A DNA stretch of 64,000 nt. Origin: Castanea sativa (lineage: Eukaryota; Streptophyta; Magnoliopsida; Fagales; Fagaceae). Below the pieces are notes generated by a model that saw only the letters and a program-made list of their open reading frames with translations, did not search any database and was not told the DNA's origin. The DNA lies in assembly GCF_040712315.1 (NCBI RefSeq), contig NC_134016.1, positions 4,503,501 through 4,567,500 on the forward strand. The letters run 5' to 3'. Every line of letters starts with the position of its first letter. Within the stretch, counting starts at the first letter, position 1. This document shows positions 21,799-33,102 of the stretch, in pieces. A program made the translations under genes and the position numbers.

Positions 21799-24700
21799 AT
21801 CCTTTGCTTTTCTCATCTTCTTTTATTTTAATTTAATTTTGACACTAATAGATATTGAAAGTATTGTTTGATTTATTTTACCTCCTGTGAGTTCGTGTCT
21901 TTAAGATGCTTTCTTTTCCATGTACCATTAGCCCCTGTCGGATAATCTAGAATGAGTTTTGAATTTGATTCCCTTCTCTTTTCAACCCGTGTTAGTTGGC
22001 TCATTCCCATTTTTCTTGGGCTCACCCAAAATCAACCCTACAAGATGTTTAAACTATATACCTTACTAATAAATGATAGATGCAATTGGCATTGCAATTT
22101 GAAATCACCTCTTTATTTCTTTTTCTTTTTCTTTTAATTTTTTATATTCGATACAACTCTTACTAACTTTTATTTATTTGGTTATCTAGTTATAGTTTTT
22201 TTTTAACTCCATTTATATAAAGCTAAAAAATAATTGGTACGGAACTGACATACATAAACAAATTAATATATGTTTTCATATTGCATTTAATTGGACCATG
22301 ACTTTCATTTTAGCTTCAACGTTCTAAAATTAATTACTTCTCTCAATTTCTTTGTTGGATTTAGAGTAGCAAAAGAGTGTTTAGGCCATCCTAATGAATT
22401 TAATGCACAAAAAAAAAAAACAAAAAAAAACCTTCCCATGCCACGTAAGAAGGTAGAAATTTTCAAATCTATGGAGGAATAGGCTAAAAACAGTGTCCTA
22501 ACTCTTCTAAAATCTGTTGAGAAATGTTGGCAACTGCAAGACTTTTTGCCAGATCCTACTTTAGATAGATATATTGAGCAAGAATTAACATTTTTTATAA
22601 TTAGAATGAAAGATGGATCAATAAATCATTTGAATTGTTGATTTTCACACAATATATTATAATATCATGATTTATTACATTTGATCGTTAGACAAGGTAT
22701 ATATATGCGTGCATACAAAGTTATAATAATATGATGATCAATTTTATTATATTATTATCGGTATGATTACTTAATTCTTTAGAAATTTTGAAAGATATAC
22801 TGATGCCTTTTTTTGCTAAAGACCTGATAGACCCATAAGAAGCAAAGCCCAAGCCCTTAGTTCCAATTATCTTCGTTTTGTAATATCTTATTTCATCCTA
22901 CACATGGGCCAAGCCTAGGTACTTTAATGGGGGAAAGCAAAGGGGTATAGTATGGAGGGTAAAGATTAGGTCTGTTTTGGGTTTAACATGGTCCAAGATA
23001 TAAAGCTTCCAAAGTGGGACGGTGACACTTGCATAATTTGAGCAACCATGAATAAACCCATGTGCTAGCCATGTACACACAAAGGGATATACCTTCACAA
23101 GTTTCTCTATGTGACTAAAAACTCTACCTGGCCGCATTTAGCAGTGAGAAGCATGCCAACTTTGTTTAATGCTTTATGATGAGCTTTGGCAAATTTATTT
23201 GGTTCTCTAAGTACCATTTTGGCCGAAAAGGGTTCATAAAAACAAGGTTAGCAAAATTTTTATCTAAATTATGATTAATCCAGCCCACCCTAGTACTTAT
23301 GCAAAAACAAAATTGAAGCTTGCCATCCTTTCATTGATCCTAGGAGCATCTCAAATGTATTACAAAGCATTGCATTAATAACCTAGTTAATAACCATTTT
23401 ACCCAAAACACCTACTCTATTCAATCACTTAAGACCATCTAAGATAACAGCACTTAGGAAAATTGTTAAATACTCCAAGAATATCATAAATGCGTACTCT
23501 CCTCTCTCACATGAATTATGGGTCCCACCATAAATTTAATTAGTGGGACCGACAATTATGTAAAAAGGAGGAATATGCATTTATAGTACTCTAAAAGTAT
23601 TCAATAATTACCTTGGCACATAACGGTATTTTGTACATACAATAGCACTATAGTTCTCTCTATTTCTTTTATCATCTTGTTGGCTTTCCTCATTTTGCTC
23701 TATTTGACACTAACAGATATTAAAAGTATTGTTTAACCTACTTTACCTCTGGTGAATTTATGTCATTGAGCCGTTTTCTTTGCTATGTACCATTAGCCTT
23801 TATTGGACATCTAGAAAGTGTTTTGGGCTTGAGTTTCTTTCTCTTTTGGGCTCACCCAAAATCAACCCCCTACTAACAAATGAAGGATGCATTTGGCATT
23901 GTAGTTCAAAATCACTTTTTTTTTTTTTCATGGTAAAACATTTATAAACTTCGTTTTTTTTAAAATTCTTTTTATCTAAGTACAGTTTTTTTAAACAATT
24001 ACAATTTCGTAAAGCTAAAATTAATTTGCACCAAACTAATATACATAATTAAAAAAAAATGTTGTTTTCATAAGTATTTAATTTGACCATGTTTTGCATT
24101 TTAGATTGAACATCCTAACATTAATTGCTTCCCTCTTTTTAGATTTAGAGGAGCAAAAAAGTGTTCAGACCATCCTAGTCAATGTGAACAAAGCCCATCC
24201 CATGCTACCCAAGACAATTGAAATTTTCAAATCTATGGAGGATTGAGCTACCCAGTGAATTCAATGTGAACAAAGCCCGTCCCATGCTACCTAAGACAGT
24301 AGCACAATAGTGCTCTCTATTTCTTTTACCATCTCCTTTGCTTTCCACATTTTGCTGTATTTGATACTAACAAATATTGAAAGTATTGTTTAATCTACTT
24401 TATATCTGGTGAATTTATGTCATTGAGCTGTTTTCTTTGCTATGTACCATTAGCCTCTATTGGACGTCTAGAAGGAGTTTTGGACTTGATTTCCTTTCCC
24501 TTTTGGGCTCACCTAAAATCAACCTCCTACTAATAAATGATGCATGCATTTGGCATCGCAGTTCAAAATCACTTTTTTTTTTTTGTGATACAACATTGAT
24601 AAACTTCGTTTTTTTTTTTATTTAAATTCATTTTATCCAAGTACAGGTTTTTTAAACAATTACTATTTCATAAAGCTAAAATTAATTCGTACCAAACTAA

Positions 24701-27690
24701 TATACATAAACAAACTATTGTTTTCATAAGTATTTAATTTGACCATATTTTGCATTTTAGATTCAACATCCTAACATCAATTGCTTCCCTCTTTTTAGAT
24801 TTAGAGGAGCAGAAAAGTGTTTAGGCCATCCAACTGAATTCAATGTGAACAAAGCCCATCCCATGCTACCTAAGACAATTGAAATTTTCAAATCAATGGA
24901 GGATTGGGCTAAAAACAATGTCCTAACTCTCTTAAAACCGGTTGAGAAATGTTGGCAACCACAAGATTTTTTGCCAAACCCTACTTCAGATGGATTTATT
25001 GAGCAAGTCGATGAACTAAGAAAGAGAACAAGAGACCTTCCTGATGAGTACTTTGTTGCCTTAGTTGGTAATATGATCACAAAAGAAGCCCTTCCAACTT
25101 ACCAAGCTCGACTTAATTCCGCAAAAATTGTTCATGATGAAACGGGTGCAGATAACACACCTTGGGCAATTTGGGCTAGGGCATGGAGTGTAGAAGAAAA
25201 TAGGCATGGTGATCTTCTCAATAAGTACCTTTTCCTTTCTGGAAAAGTGGACATGAAACAAATTGAGAAGACAACTCAATACTTGATTGGGTCAGGAATG
25301 GTAAGATATACAACATAAGAATTTCAAAACTTTTCAAAATTTTAGGAAATGAAGATTTTAATAATTTAACTAGTAGTTTAACAATTTTTTTCCTTTACAC
25401 CTTAAAATATAAAATAAAATAAAACCTTAAAGAAATTTATGAGAGAAAAAATGAACAAGATTTAGTCTTAACCACCTATTGTCTGCAAGAAATTGTTTTT
25501 TAAAATTATTATTATTATTGTAAGTGCACAATTGTACCCGGACCCAAAAACGAATGCTGGGCTTAGACCTAATGAGCCTTATACAATAAAATTTGTAGAG
25601 TATGAGTTTGAAATCGAAGCTCGGGATGTTGGAAGTTCGATTAACAGGCTAGAGTGCTACAATCTGTGTAAACGATGAACGAATATGACAAATGGATCTT
25701 CTCGGACGTAAGCCGATGATGATTTGAAGTAAGCTGAGGACGATTCGTATAAATATTTTATTTATTAGGCCAAAGTTTACAATCTTCAATTCCTATTTTT
25801 TTCTTCGCAGAAAGTGCAGATCCCTTTCTCCTTCCTCTCTAGTCTCTTTATATACTTCTTCTTCACTAGCTCCTCCACGTGTCATACAAATCTTCCCCTT
25901 AGATACTTGTCCCATTCGCCACCTTCTTGAAGTCTTCAAACAATAATAGGGAGGCTGAATTCTACTGTTCAGAGGTCATTTCCCTATTAATGCGGCCAGG
26001 GAAGTAGATGTAGGGTCTTTAATGTCGAGATTGCAGCATTTTCTTTAGATATTTCTCTCACGTCCTTGCTTCTAGAGGGTACTTGGATCACCTTTTTACC
26101 CATTAGCTTTTTCTAAAATTCTGCCTTTAACCTTTTTGGCAAGTCCCAGGGTCATCGCCGGATCTGTCCGAGGAGACATTTCTCCTCAGACAACTCCTCG
26201 GACCTTTACAATACAGACTAACTTGTGGGCCTGAAAGCCTTAATCAAAAACAAACTAATACCCGTCAATAAAGCCCAAAACCCAAATGTTTATTCGGGAA
26301 TTTTTACCCCCCACAATTATTATTATTATTATTATTATTATTATTGTTGTTGTTGTTGTTATTATTATTATATGTTTTGTGAAGACATGAGACGATTTTA
26401 ATAATTTAACTAGTATTTAACAAAATTTTCCTTTTACACCTTCTTAAAATATTAAATAAAAAAACTTAAATAAATTTATGAGAGAAAAAAATTAACATGA
26501 TTTAGTCTTAAGACCTATTGTCTGCAAGAAGAACGTTTTAAATTGTTATATATATTTTTTGTGAAGACATGAGACATGATGGCACAATAATTCTTAAAAA
26601 AAATTAGTACTCAATATGGTGGAGATACCATAGTGAATTAATATATTAGTTAATTTTATTTACTTATATGCACATTTCATTTTTATTTATAAGTTTTCAA
26701 AATAAGTATTAACTATCAAAATTTTAAAAAATAGATCTAATTAATGAGGAGAAGCATGCAAAAGTGTTCCCGGCATGTCCAACACGGACACATTAGGGAT
26801 TTTGAAGTATCCATGCTTCTCAGGGATTAACTATTCTAATTATCAGATTTGAGTATAAATAGGTGCAATTCCAATCAAAACAGTTCTAGGTTTTCAAAAT
26901 TGCAGTCAATTCTTTGTCCAAACTTCTAGCATAATTCAAATACAATAGCTACAACTCTCTCTTAACACGATGTCACACTGAGTTTGCATCTAAAACCTAA
27001 CAGTAACGATTTAAGTCTTGCTATATTATTCCCATGTTATATGCTCTGCAAATTTATAATGCTATTGGATGGAGATAGATACTCTCAAAATTCATATAGT
27101 TCAACATGTTAATGTCTATTGCATTTTGGACCTAGGATGTTGGCGCCGGGAATAATCCATACCTTTGGATCATTTACACATCATTCCAAGAACGAGCTGC
27201 ATTTATCTCCCATGGGAACACAGCCAAGCTGGCCATGCAACATGGGGAAGTAAAGCTTGCCCAAGTATGTGGGATAATCGCCTTAGATGAGAAGCGCCAT
27301 GAAACTGCTTATACAAAAATAGCTGAGAAGCTTTTTGAGCTCGATCCAAATGAGATGGTAATTGCGTTTGCAGACATGATGAAGAGGAAAATCTCAATGC
27401 CAGCCCATTTGATGTATGATGGCCATGACCATAATCTTTTCGATCACTTTGCTATTGTTTCATCAAGGATTGGGGTCTACACGGCTAGGAACTATAGAGA
27501 AACTGTGGAACTTTTGGTGGCTAATTGGAAGGTAGAGAAGCAGACTGGACTTACGAGTGAGGGACGAAAAGCCCAGGAATATGTATGTAGGTTGGCTCAA
27601 AGGATGAGATGGCTAGAGGAGAGTGCTATAGCAATGGCCCATAATGCACCCACCATTCCTTTCAGCTGGATTTCTGGTAGAGTGGTGTAG
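19813..27690 (+). CDS. Stearoyl-ACP desaturase paralogue with altered active site (SAD-C)
   Basis: Three exons: 19813-19934, 24805-25300, 27136-27690, with GT-AG borders and the same phases as SAD-A; the frame is open for 390 residues. The N-terminus ([10 protein letters not shown], Ser/Thr-rich) is a likely plastid transit peptide. Ligands Glu172 and His175 (EENRHG), Glu225 (FQERAAF), Glu258 and His261 (DEKRHE) are present. The residue matching castor Glu105 is Lys134 ([10 protein letters not shown]), so one iron ligand is lost, and castor Thr199 is Ala228. Pocket positions are also changed: Ala147 for Leu118, Val208 for Pro179, Trp217 for Gly188. The family normally keeps all six ligands, so normal desaturation is doubtful although the frame is intact. 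Intron 1 is 4.87 kb and holds two broken exon-2 copies and a hAT-like element; intron 2 holds a solo LTR. It may be a recent non-functional copy or one with a new role. Confidence 0.88.
20122..21006. mobile_element. hAT-like non-autonomous element in SAD-C intron 1
   Basis: The left end TAGGGCAGGCCTGAT and the right end GGTCGGTC-complement (GACCGACCCTG) are imperfect inverted repeats, and GATACT stands just outside both ends, fitting a damaged 8-bp duplication (GATACTAT against GATACTCA). Intron 1 of SAD-A lacks this block. The interior is AT-rich without a transposase frame. Confidence 0.55.
21013..21760. repeat. SAD intron-1 module, copy 2
   Basis: Same module as 14556-14972 and 22755-23075. 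Past the point where the LINE fragment interrupts copy 1, this copy continues through 21350-21760, showing the undisturbed sequence (CATGAGAAGCATGCCCCC). Confidence 0.75.
21761..21793. repeat. (CT)n microsatellite
   Basis: About 15 CT units within intron 1 of SAD-C, upstream of the broken exon-2 copy at 22365. Confidence 0.85.
22365..22760 (+). pseudogene. SAD exon-2 fragment fused to intron-1 sequence, copy 2
   Basis: After an AG acceptor the frame reads [14 protein letters not shown], then a run of A, then [12 protein letters not shown] and a stop; similarity to exon 2 continues to TATTGAGCAAG at 22582. From there the DNA matches the start of SAD intron 1 to about 22760. The junction is the same as at 16255, so both derive from one rearranged ancestor. 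It lies inside intron 1 of SAD-C and must be skipped in splicing. Confidence 0.85.
22755..23640. repeat. SAD intron-1 module, copy 3
   Basis: Aligned to copies at 14556 and 21013 over its first about 320 bases (GCTAAAGACCTGATAG, AAGCCCAAGCCC, GTATGGAGGGTAAAGATT), then continuing in wording like 21350-21720. No coding content. Confidence 0.7.
23640..24300 (+). pseudogene. SAD exon-2 fragment, copy 3, with tandem duplication
   Basis: An AG acceptor at 24147-24148 opens a short exon-2 piece ([10 protein letters not shown]) that is shifted and stops within about 35 codons. A second piece (CCCAGTGAATTCAATGTGAAC, about 24250-24300) follows directly. The intron sequence before it (23640-24148) is repeated before the functional exon 2 (24300-24804), so about 660 bp were duplicated in tandem, with the downstream copy retaining the good exon. 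Confidence 0.8.
25519..26315. mobile_element. Solo LTR in intron 2 of SAD-C
   Basis: A 797-bp block begins TGTAAGTGCACAATTG and ends ACCCCCCACA, flanked on both sides by ATTAT (25514-25518 and 26316-26320). TG...CA ends with a 5-bp direct repeat and no internal coding region identify a solo LTR left by recombination between LTRs. Intron 2 of SAD-A lacks it. The flank is an (ATT)n tract, so the target repeat is low in information. The orientation cannot be decided. Confidence 0.85.
26316..26372. repeat. (ATT)n / (GTT)n microsatellite
   Basis: A run of ATT units with a short GTT block in the middle, next to the solo LTR in intron 2 of SAD-C. Confidence 0.85.
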
Positions 27691-28641
27691 CTAGCTTATT
27701 AGATGGGTTCTATTTTACTTGCTTTATTTTGTGTGGATAATTTAAATATGAAAATAATTGGGGAGGGTGATTTGAATCTTAGTTCTCTCTATAAGAATTC
27801 TCGATCCACTCAATGTTACTTTCCTACAAATGAAATAAATTACCAAAATCAAATCCTTATGCAGATTATATGAGCAAAATAAAGTACAAAACATACGTTA
27901 AATATAAAGGATTAGGTGGCGTTGTTCTTAGTCCTATCAAGCTGTAACCAAACAATTAATTTACTTATATAAGAAAAATGTTAGAATTACTCTCTAAAGT
28001 TTATCATCTTTAGGTTTACATGGCAGCGTATCTTACATTACCACATTTGTTGTTTTGGTAAACGTTTTACATACACTTAATTGCACCACCACTATAATCT
28101 TATTGTTAAAGTCTCTTGAGTAGTCTGAGGTGAGTAATTCATCCCCACAACATGTGATTGGGTGGGCTCACTAGATATCACCTCGACAATTCTTTATATA
28201 ATCTTCATCTAACATATATTTGATTCCTTGTTATAGTCTGAGGCTGTATTTTTTTGCTTTTAATATATTTTTTTAATGATTTTGATCTGAAATTTAGTGG
28301 AAAAAAAAGTTTTGGAGATTTGGTAATGACCTAATTTTTTTTTCTTCGCACTATTTTTTTTTTATATTTATATTTTGATAATTTAAATATCATAATAATT
28401 AGGGAGGGAGGTTTGAAACTTAGTTATCTTTCACTTTGCTACAATTGAAATAATAAATTATATATGCAAAATAAAGTACAAATCATATGTTAAATCATAA
28501 TAAATAAAATGATGTGGTTCTTAGCCCTATCTAATTGTAAGCAAAGAATTTACTTAAGACAAATGTTGGAATTATAAAAATTATTCTTCAAAGTTCGTAT
28601 CATCTTATAGATTGACATAGCAGCTTATATTACATTATCAT
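27691..28641. repeat. SAD-C 3' flank, itself duplicated
   Basis: 27735-28325 aligns with the SAD-A 3' flank. From about 28360 the same sequence starts again (GATAATTTAAATAT, AGGGAGGGAGGTTTGAA) and runs until it is cut at 28641 by the Tat element. The continuation is found beyond the element, from 40974. No gene. Confidence 0.7.
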
Positions 28642-29488
28642 TGTAGGGCCATTGGGCCCGGGAATATATCTGGGTTGGCCCAGAGAGTATTCTTCGGGCT
28701 AAAAGCCCAATTCGAAAATATCAAGTGATCTAAGGGTGTGTGAATGTTAAACTCATAAAGAAAATACTAGGTAAAAAAGTGATAATGTTTGAATAAATAT
28801 GTCTGAGGAAGATTGTGTCCTCGGATAGTGAAACCGAGGTAATAGAAGGGTTGTTTGATATCCCCAGACTATGTTATAGTAATTCCTATAATTTAGGGAA
28901 GACACAGTACATGTGGAGGATAAGAGAAAGGGCGGTGGAATATCTAAGATAAAGCTGCTACCACCGCCCTACATTAAAGACTCTGCAACTGATATGCTGG
29001 CCATATTAATGGAGAAATGAGACCTGAGTATCAGGTTTGAAACTTGGCCCCTGCCTCCAGAGACTTCAGGGAAAATGGATGGGACAAGTATCTAAATCAG
29101 CGTTACAACCATGAAGTAGAACATGAGAAGAAGAGAATGAGGGAGTATAAAAGAAAGAAGGGACCTTCGGTAACGAGAGAGGTCAAGAAGAAGAGAAAAA
29201 GAAAAGAAGAAAGAGGAAATTGTAGACTTGACTATTCATAATTGTAATCTATCTTGAGCAGCAGTATTATAAACTATCCTCGGATTGTGTCCAAGGAGGA
29301 GTTTTCATTGATATTCATATAAACAGCTCCTTGTTTGTGCCTTTAGGCCAAAAGCCCATCTTTCTCTGTTGTTTAACCATCTTTAGAACCTAGATTTTAA
29401 GCACACTTTCTACAAATTTATTGTAAAAAGGTCTTTCAGGCTCTTTCCCTTCTGATTGTGGGTCAGGGGGTCGAATTGTGTCTTTACA
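28642..29488 (+). repeat. Left LTR of Tat element
   Basis: 847 bp, TGTAGGGCCATTGGG to GTCTTTACA. It matches the right LTR with scattered substitutions and small indels, so insertion is not very recent. A lysine/arginine-rich frame (29044-29241, no ATG) is open in both LTRs. Confidence 0.95.
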
Positions 29489-29512
29489 ATTGGCGCCGTC
29501 TGTGGAAAATCT
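29489..29512 (+). other. Primer-binding site of Tat element
   Basis: TTGGCGCCGTCTGTGG follows the left LTR at once. This motif recurs after the left LTR of plant Tat-type elements (from memory; often ascribed to an arginine tRNA, which I cannot confirm here). Confidence 0.6.
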
Positions 29513-29716
29513 AGTGTTTGAGCAGGTTTAACAATCATGGTGGGCTCAGGACCACAACATCGTTCAGAGTCTGTGGGATCCCAACATGAGGATCATTCCT
29601 TACATCTGGAGCACGAAGAAGATTGAGAGGGTAGTATACATACTACGCACACTACCAGAAGTAGGAGTCATTCACGAGGGGGAAGCAGAGTCCTTCACGA
29701 GGAAAATACCTAAGCC

Positions 29717-30563
29717 ATGCAGAAAGAAATTGTCAGCCTAAAAAAGAAGTTGCGTCACAAAAGGCGAAGGCAAACTTCTTCCGTCTCTGATCCCTCCTCA
29801 GAGGGTTCCGAGGATGACAATTACATGCGGAGGTCCAAGACTCCCCCAGATGAATCTTACTCTTACGAGGAAGACAACCTGCATAGGCAGCAGGGTAAAG
29901 ACTATTCCCCTAGGGGCTTGGGAAATGATGCAATGGGTAGGGCTTTGCATCAAATCTCCAGATCACCTTTCACACGCAAATTAGAAGAAGGGAGGCTACC
30001 TCGGTGCCTCACATAACTGGCCTTCACTATTTACAATGGCCGAACGGATCCTGTAAAGCATGTGAGTCATTTCAACCAAAAGGATGGCAATATACTCTAA
30101 GAATGAGACTTTGATATGCAAGATATTTCCCTCCAGGCTGGGACCCATGGCGATGAGGAGGTTTGATGGCTTAAGGGCAGGCTCTATCAATTCTTTTAAG
30201 GAACTTACTAGGGCATTTGGTTCTAGTTTCATCACATGCAGTAGAGTTCCTCGGCCTTTGGATTCATTATTATCCATGGCTATGAGAGAAGGGGAAACCT
30301 TGAGAACATATTCAGACAGGTGTTGGGAGATGTTCAATGAGATTGACAGAGACTTTGACGATGTGGCGATAAGGACCTTCAAGGTCGGCCTACCTACGGA
30401 ACATGACTTGAGGAAGTCGTTGACCAAAAAGCTTGTCAGGAGCGTCCGTCGGCTCATGGATCGCATCGATGAGTACAAGAGGGTTGAGGAAGATCAGCAG
30501 CAAGGAAAGTGTAAGGCGAAGGTTATCCCTCAAGAGAGGAGGGATTTCAGGTCGGACAAATAG
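29717..30563 (+). pseudogene. gag of Tat element
   Basis: The first part is charged and coiled (EIVSLKKKLRHKRRRQ). After a stop at about 30014 comes the Retrotrans_gag core (30084-30563) with the capsid-like FKELTRAFGSSF, MREGETLRTYSDRCWEMFNEI and FKVGLPTEHDLRKSL. Stop codons and at least one shift between the halves break the frame. A nucleic-acid-binding basic tail follows; no CCHC knuckle is seen. Confidence 0.85.
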
Positions 30564-30842
30564 AACAACAACAAGCCCGAGAGAGATTTTTCCAGACAAG
30601 CTGGTCCTACCGTCCCACAGGTGGTCAACACCGTTTTCAAGGAACCAGTGCAACAACTATTGGAGAAAATTAGGCATGAGTTATACTTCAAATAGCCCAA
30701 TAAGATGGCAGGGGATCCTTTAAGACACAACTAAAACCTCCATTGCCAGTATCACTAGGAGATGGGTCATACCACTGAGGATTGTTGAACTCTGTGGAAC
30801 CATTTAGAGCAATTGGTTAAAGAGTGAAGGTTAAAAAACTTC

Positions 30843-31562
30843 ATGTATCAGCCTAATGGGAAAGGAAACCACTTAGGGGCGGCGAACCATGGTGGCACTT
30901 CCTTAAGGCCTCCTTTAGGTACAATCAATGTTATTTTTGCTGCACTTGGAAGGACTAGCTCAAATCCTTCCAGAGTGATGTCTGTGGCTTGGACCCTGGC
31001 CGAGGAATCGAGGGATCAGCCGAAGAGGATTAATGCGAATGCCCTACCAGTTTTGGGTTTCTCGGAAGAGGACAAAATCGAAACTATCCAACCATATGAT
31101 GATGCCTTAGTTGTTACCCTAAGGATAGGGGATTACAATGTAAGGAGAGTGATGGTCGATCAGGGGAGTGGCGCAGATATCATGTACCCTGACCTGTTTG
31201 AAGGGTTAAAATTAAAGCTCGAAGATCTTACAGCTTATAATTCACCCTTAATAAGCTTTGAGGGAAAGACTGTTATACCAAAGGGGCAAATTAGGCTACC
31301 TGTACAATCAGGCCTGGAAGTGGTAAACGTGGATTTTATTGTGGTAGACGCCTATTCTCCCTATACAGCTATCGTGGCAAGACCTTGGTTACATGCTTTG
31401 GGTGCCATTTCCTCAACCTTGCACGTCAAAGTTAAATTTTCTTCTAGGGATCAAGTGGTGGAACTACTTGGAAGTCAATTGGTGGCTCGGCAGTATGTCA
31501 CAACTGCAATTCTGCGTCAGCCTGAACTGGGGTCCACAGCCTCAGCTAGCGAAAAGTCGTAG
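30843..31562 (+). pseudogene. Protease region of Tat pol
   Basis: A 239-codon open stretch. The retropepsin-like core has VMVDQGSGADIMYPDL, where the usual DTGS reads DQGS, a form I recall as common in this lineage, followed by the flap region and a C-terminal YTAIVARPWLHALGA strand pair. It ends at a TAG (31560) before the reverse transcriptase, so the polyprotein is interrupted. Confidence 0.8.
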
Positions 31563-31715
31563 CAATCAAAGTCTTTGGACACAACCGAGATACCATCGGT
31601 AGAAGAACCTGCATTTGAAGAACTGGAAAAGGTTCTTATAGACAATGACCCGGAGAAATTCTTTTAGGTGGGGGTTTAATTACCACAGGAGGAGAAGACA
31701 GAGCTGATTACGTTT

Positions 31716-32567
31716 TTGAAGAAAAATATGGATGTATTTGCATGGAATGCTTACGAAGCCCCTGGGGTTGATCCGAGTTTCATTTGCCATCATTTAAATG
31801 TCAATTCAGTTGTGATACCGAGGAGGCAACCACCTTGGCGCTCCTCCAAAGAACATTCTGAGGCTATTAAAGAGGAGGTGCTCAAACTCAAGAAAGCGGG
31901 TGCTATCAAATAAGTTTTTTATCCTAAATGGTTGGCTCATATAGTGGTGGTAAAAAAGAAAAATGGGAAGTGGAGAGTTTTTGTGGATTTCACAGATTTA
32001 AACAAAGCTTGTCCCAAAGATTCTTTTCCAATGCCTCGAATTGATCAGTTGGTGGATGCTACTATTGGGCATCCTTGGATAAGTTTTTTGGATACTTTCC
32101 AAGGTTATCACCAGGAGAAAACTGCATTTGTCACTCCTACGGGAAATTATCATTATAAGGTAATGTCCTTTGGTTTGAAGAACGCAAGGGCTACCTATCA
32201 GAGGATGATGACTAGAATGTTTGAACCACAGCTGGGAAAAACTATCGAGGTATATGTGGATGACATGGTGGTGAAGAGTAAAGTGGTTCCCACGCATTTG
32301 GAAGATCTGAGCAACACTTTTCAAATGCTGAGAAAGTATAAATTGCGACTCAATGCCTCTAAATGTTCTTTTGGTGTGGGGTCGGGCAAATTTCTAGGCT
32401 ACATGGTGACTCATCGGGGAATTGAGGTTAATCCTGCCCAGGTCAAAGCCATTAGCAACTTACACCCACCTCGGAATCCAAAAAAGGTTCAGAGACTGAC
32501 AAGAATGACTGCTGCCCTCAATCGATTTATTTCTTGGTCCGCGGATAGGTGCAAGCCTTTCTTTTAG
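31716..32567 (+). pseudogene. Reverse transcriptase of Tat pol
   Basis: The domain is split by a TAA at 31911. It has KKKNGKWRVFVDFTDLNKA, PMPRIDQLVDATIGH, SFGLKNARATYQRMM, the catalytic YVDDMVVKS, and the thumb ASKCSFGVGSGKFLGY. About eight residues normally found after FQGYHQ are missing, a clean in-frame deletion in the palm that should disable the enzyme. Confidence 0.9.
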
Positions 32568-33037
32568 TTATTGAATAAGTGGAAGGGATTTGAATGGACC
32601 GAGGAGTGTGCGATGGCTTTTGAATAGCTTAAGGAATATCTCTCATGACCACTTGTTATGTCTCAACCATAAATTGATGAAGTTCTATTCGCATATATTG
32701 TGGTAGCTAATCATGCAGTTAGTCTGGTCCTTATACGGGATGATGATAATGTACAAAAGTCAGTTTATTACGTAAGCAAATCTCTACATGAGACCGAGGT
32801 GAAATATTTACTGCAGGAGAAAGCAATCCTGGCAGTGGTGCACGCTATGCGTAGGCTTCCCCACTACTTTCAGTCGCATACAGTTGTTGTCCTGACTCAA
32901 CTCCCTTTTAAGTCAATACTTTGAAGTGCAGACTACACGGGAAGGATTGCCAAGTATATGCCTCGCACCTCTATAAAGGGGCAAGTCATTGCGGATCTGG
33001 TGGCGGAGTTTGCTGAGCCCTCATTAGAAGAATATTA
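32568..33037 (+). pseudogene. First RNase H domain of Tat pol
   Basis: The retroviral-type RNase H next to the reverse transcriptase: SVYYVSKSLHETEVKY, EKAILAVVHAMRRLPHYF and the tail GRIAKYMPRTSIKGQVIADLVAEF. Stops at about 32565, 32626, 32645 and 32922 break it. Confidence 0.82.
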
Positions 33038-33102
33038 AAGGATCAGGCATGGATGAAAAATCAGTTGGCATGATTTTGTGCAAAGAACCTCCGTTGTGAA
33101 AA

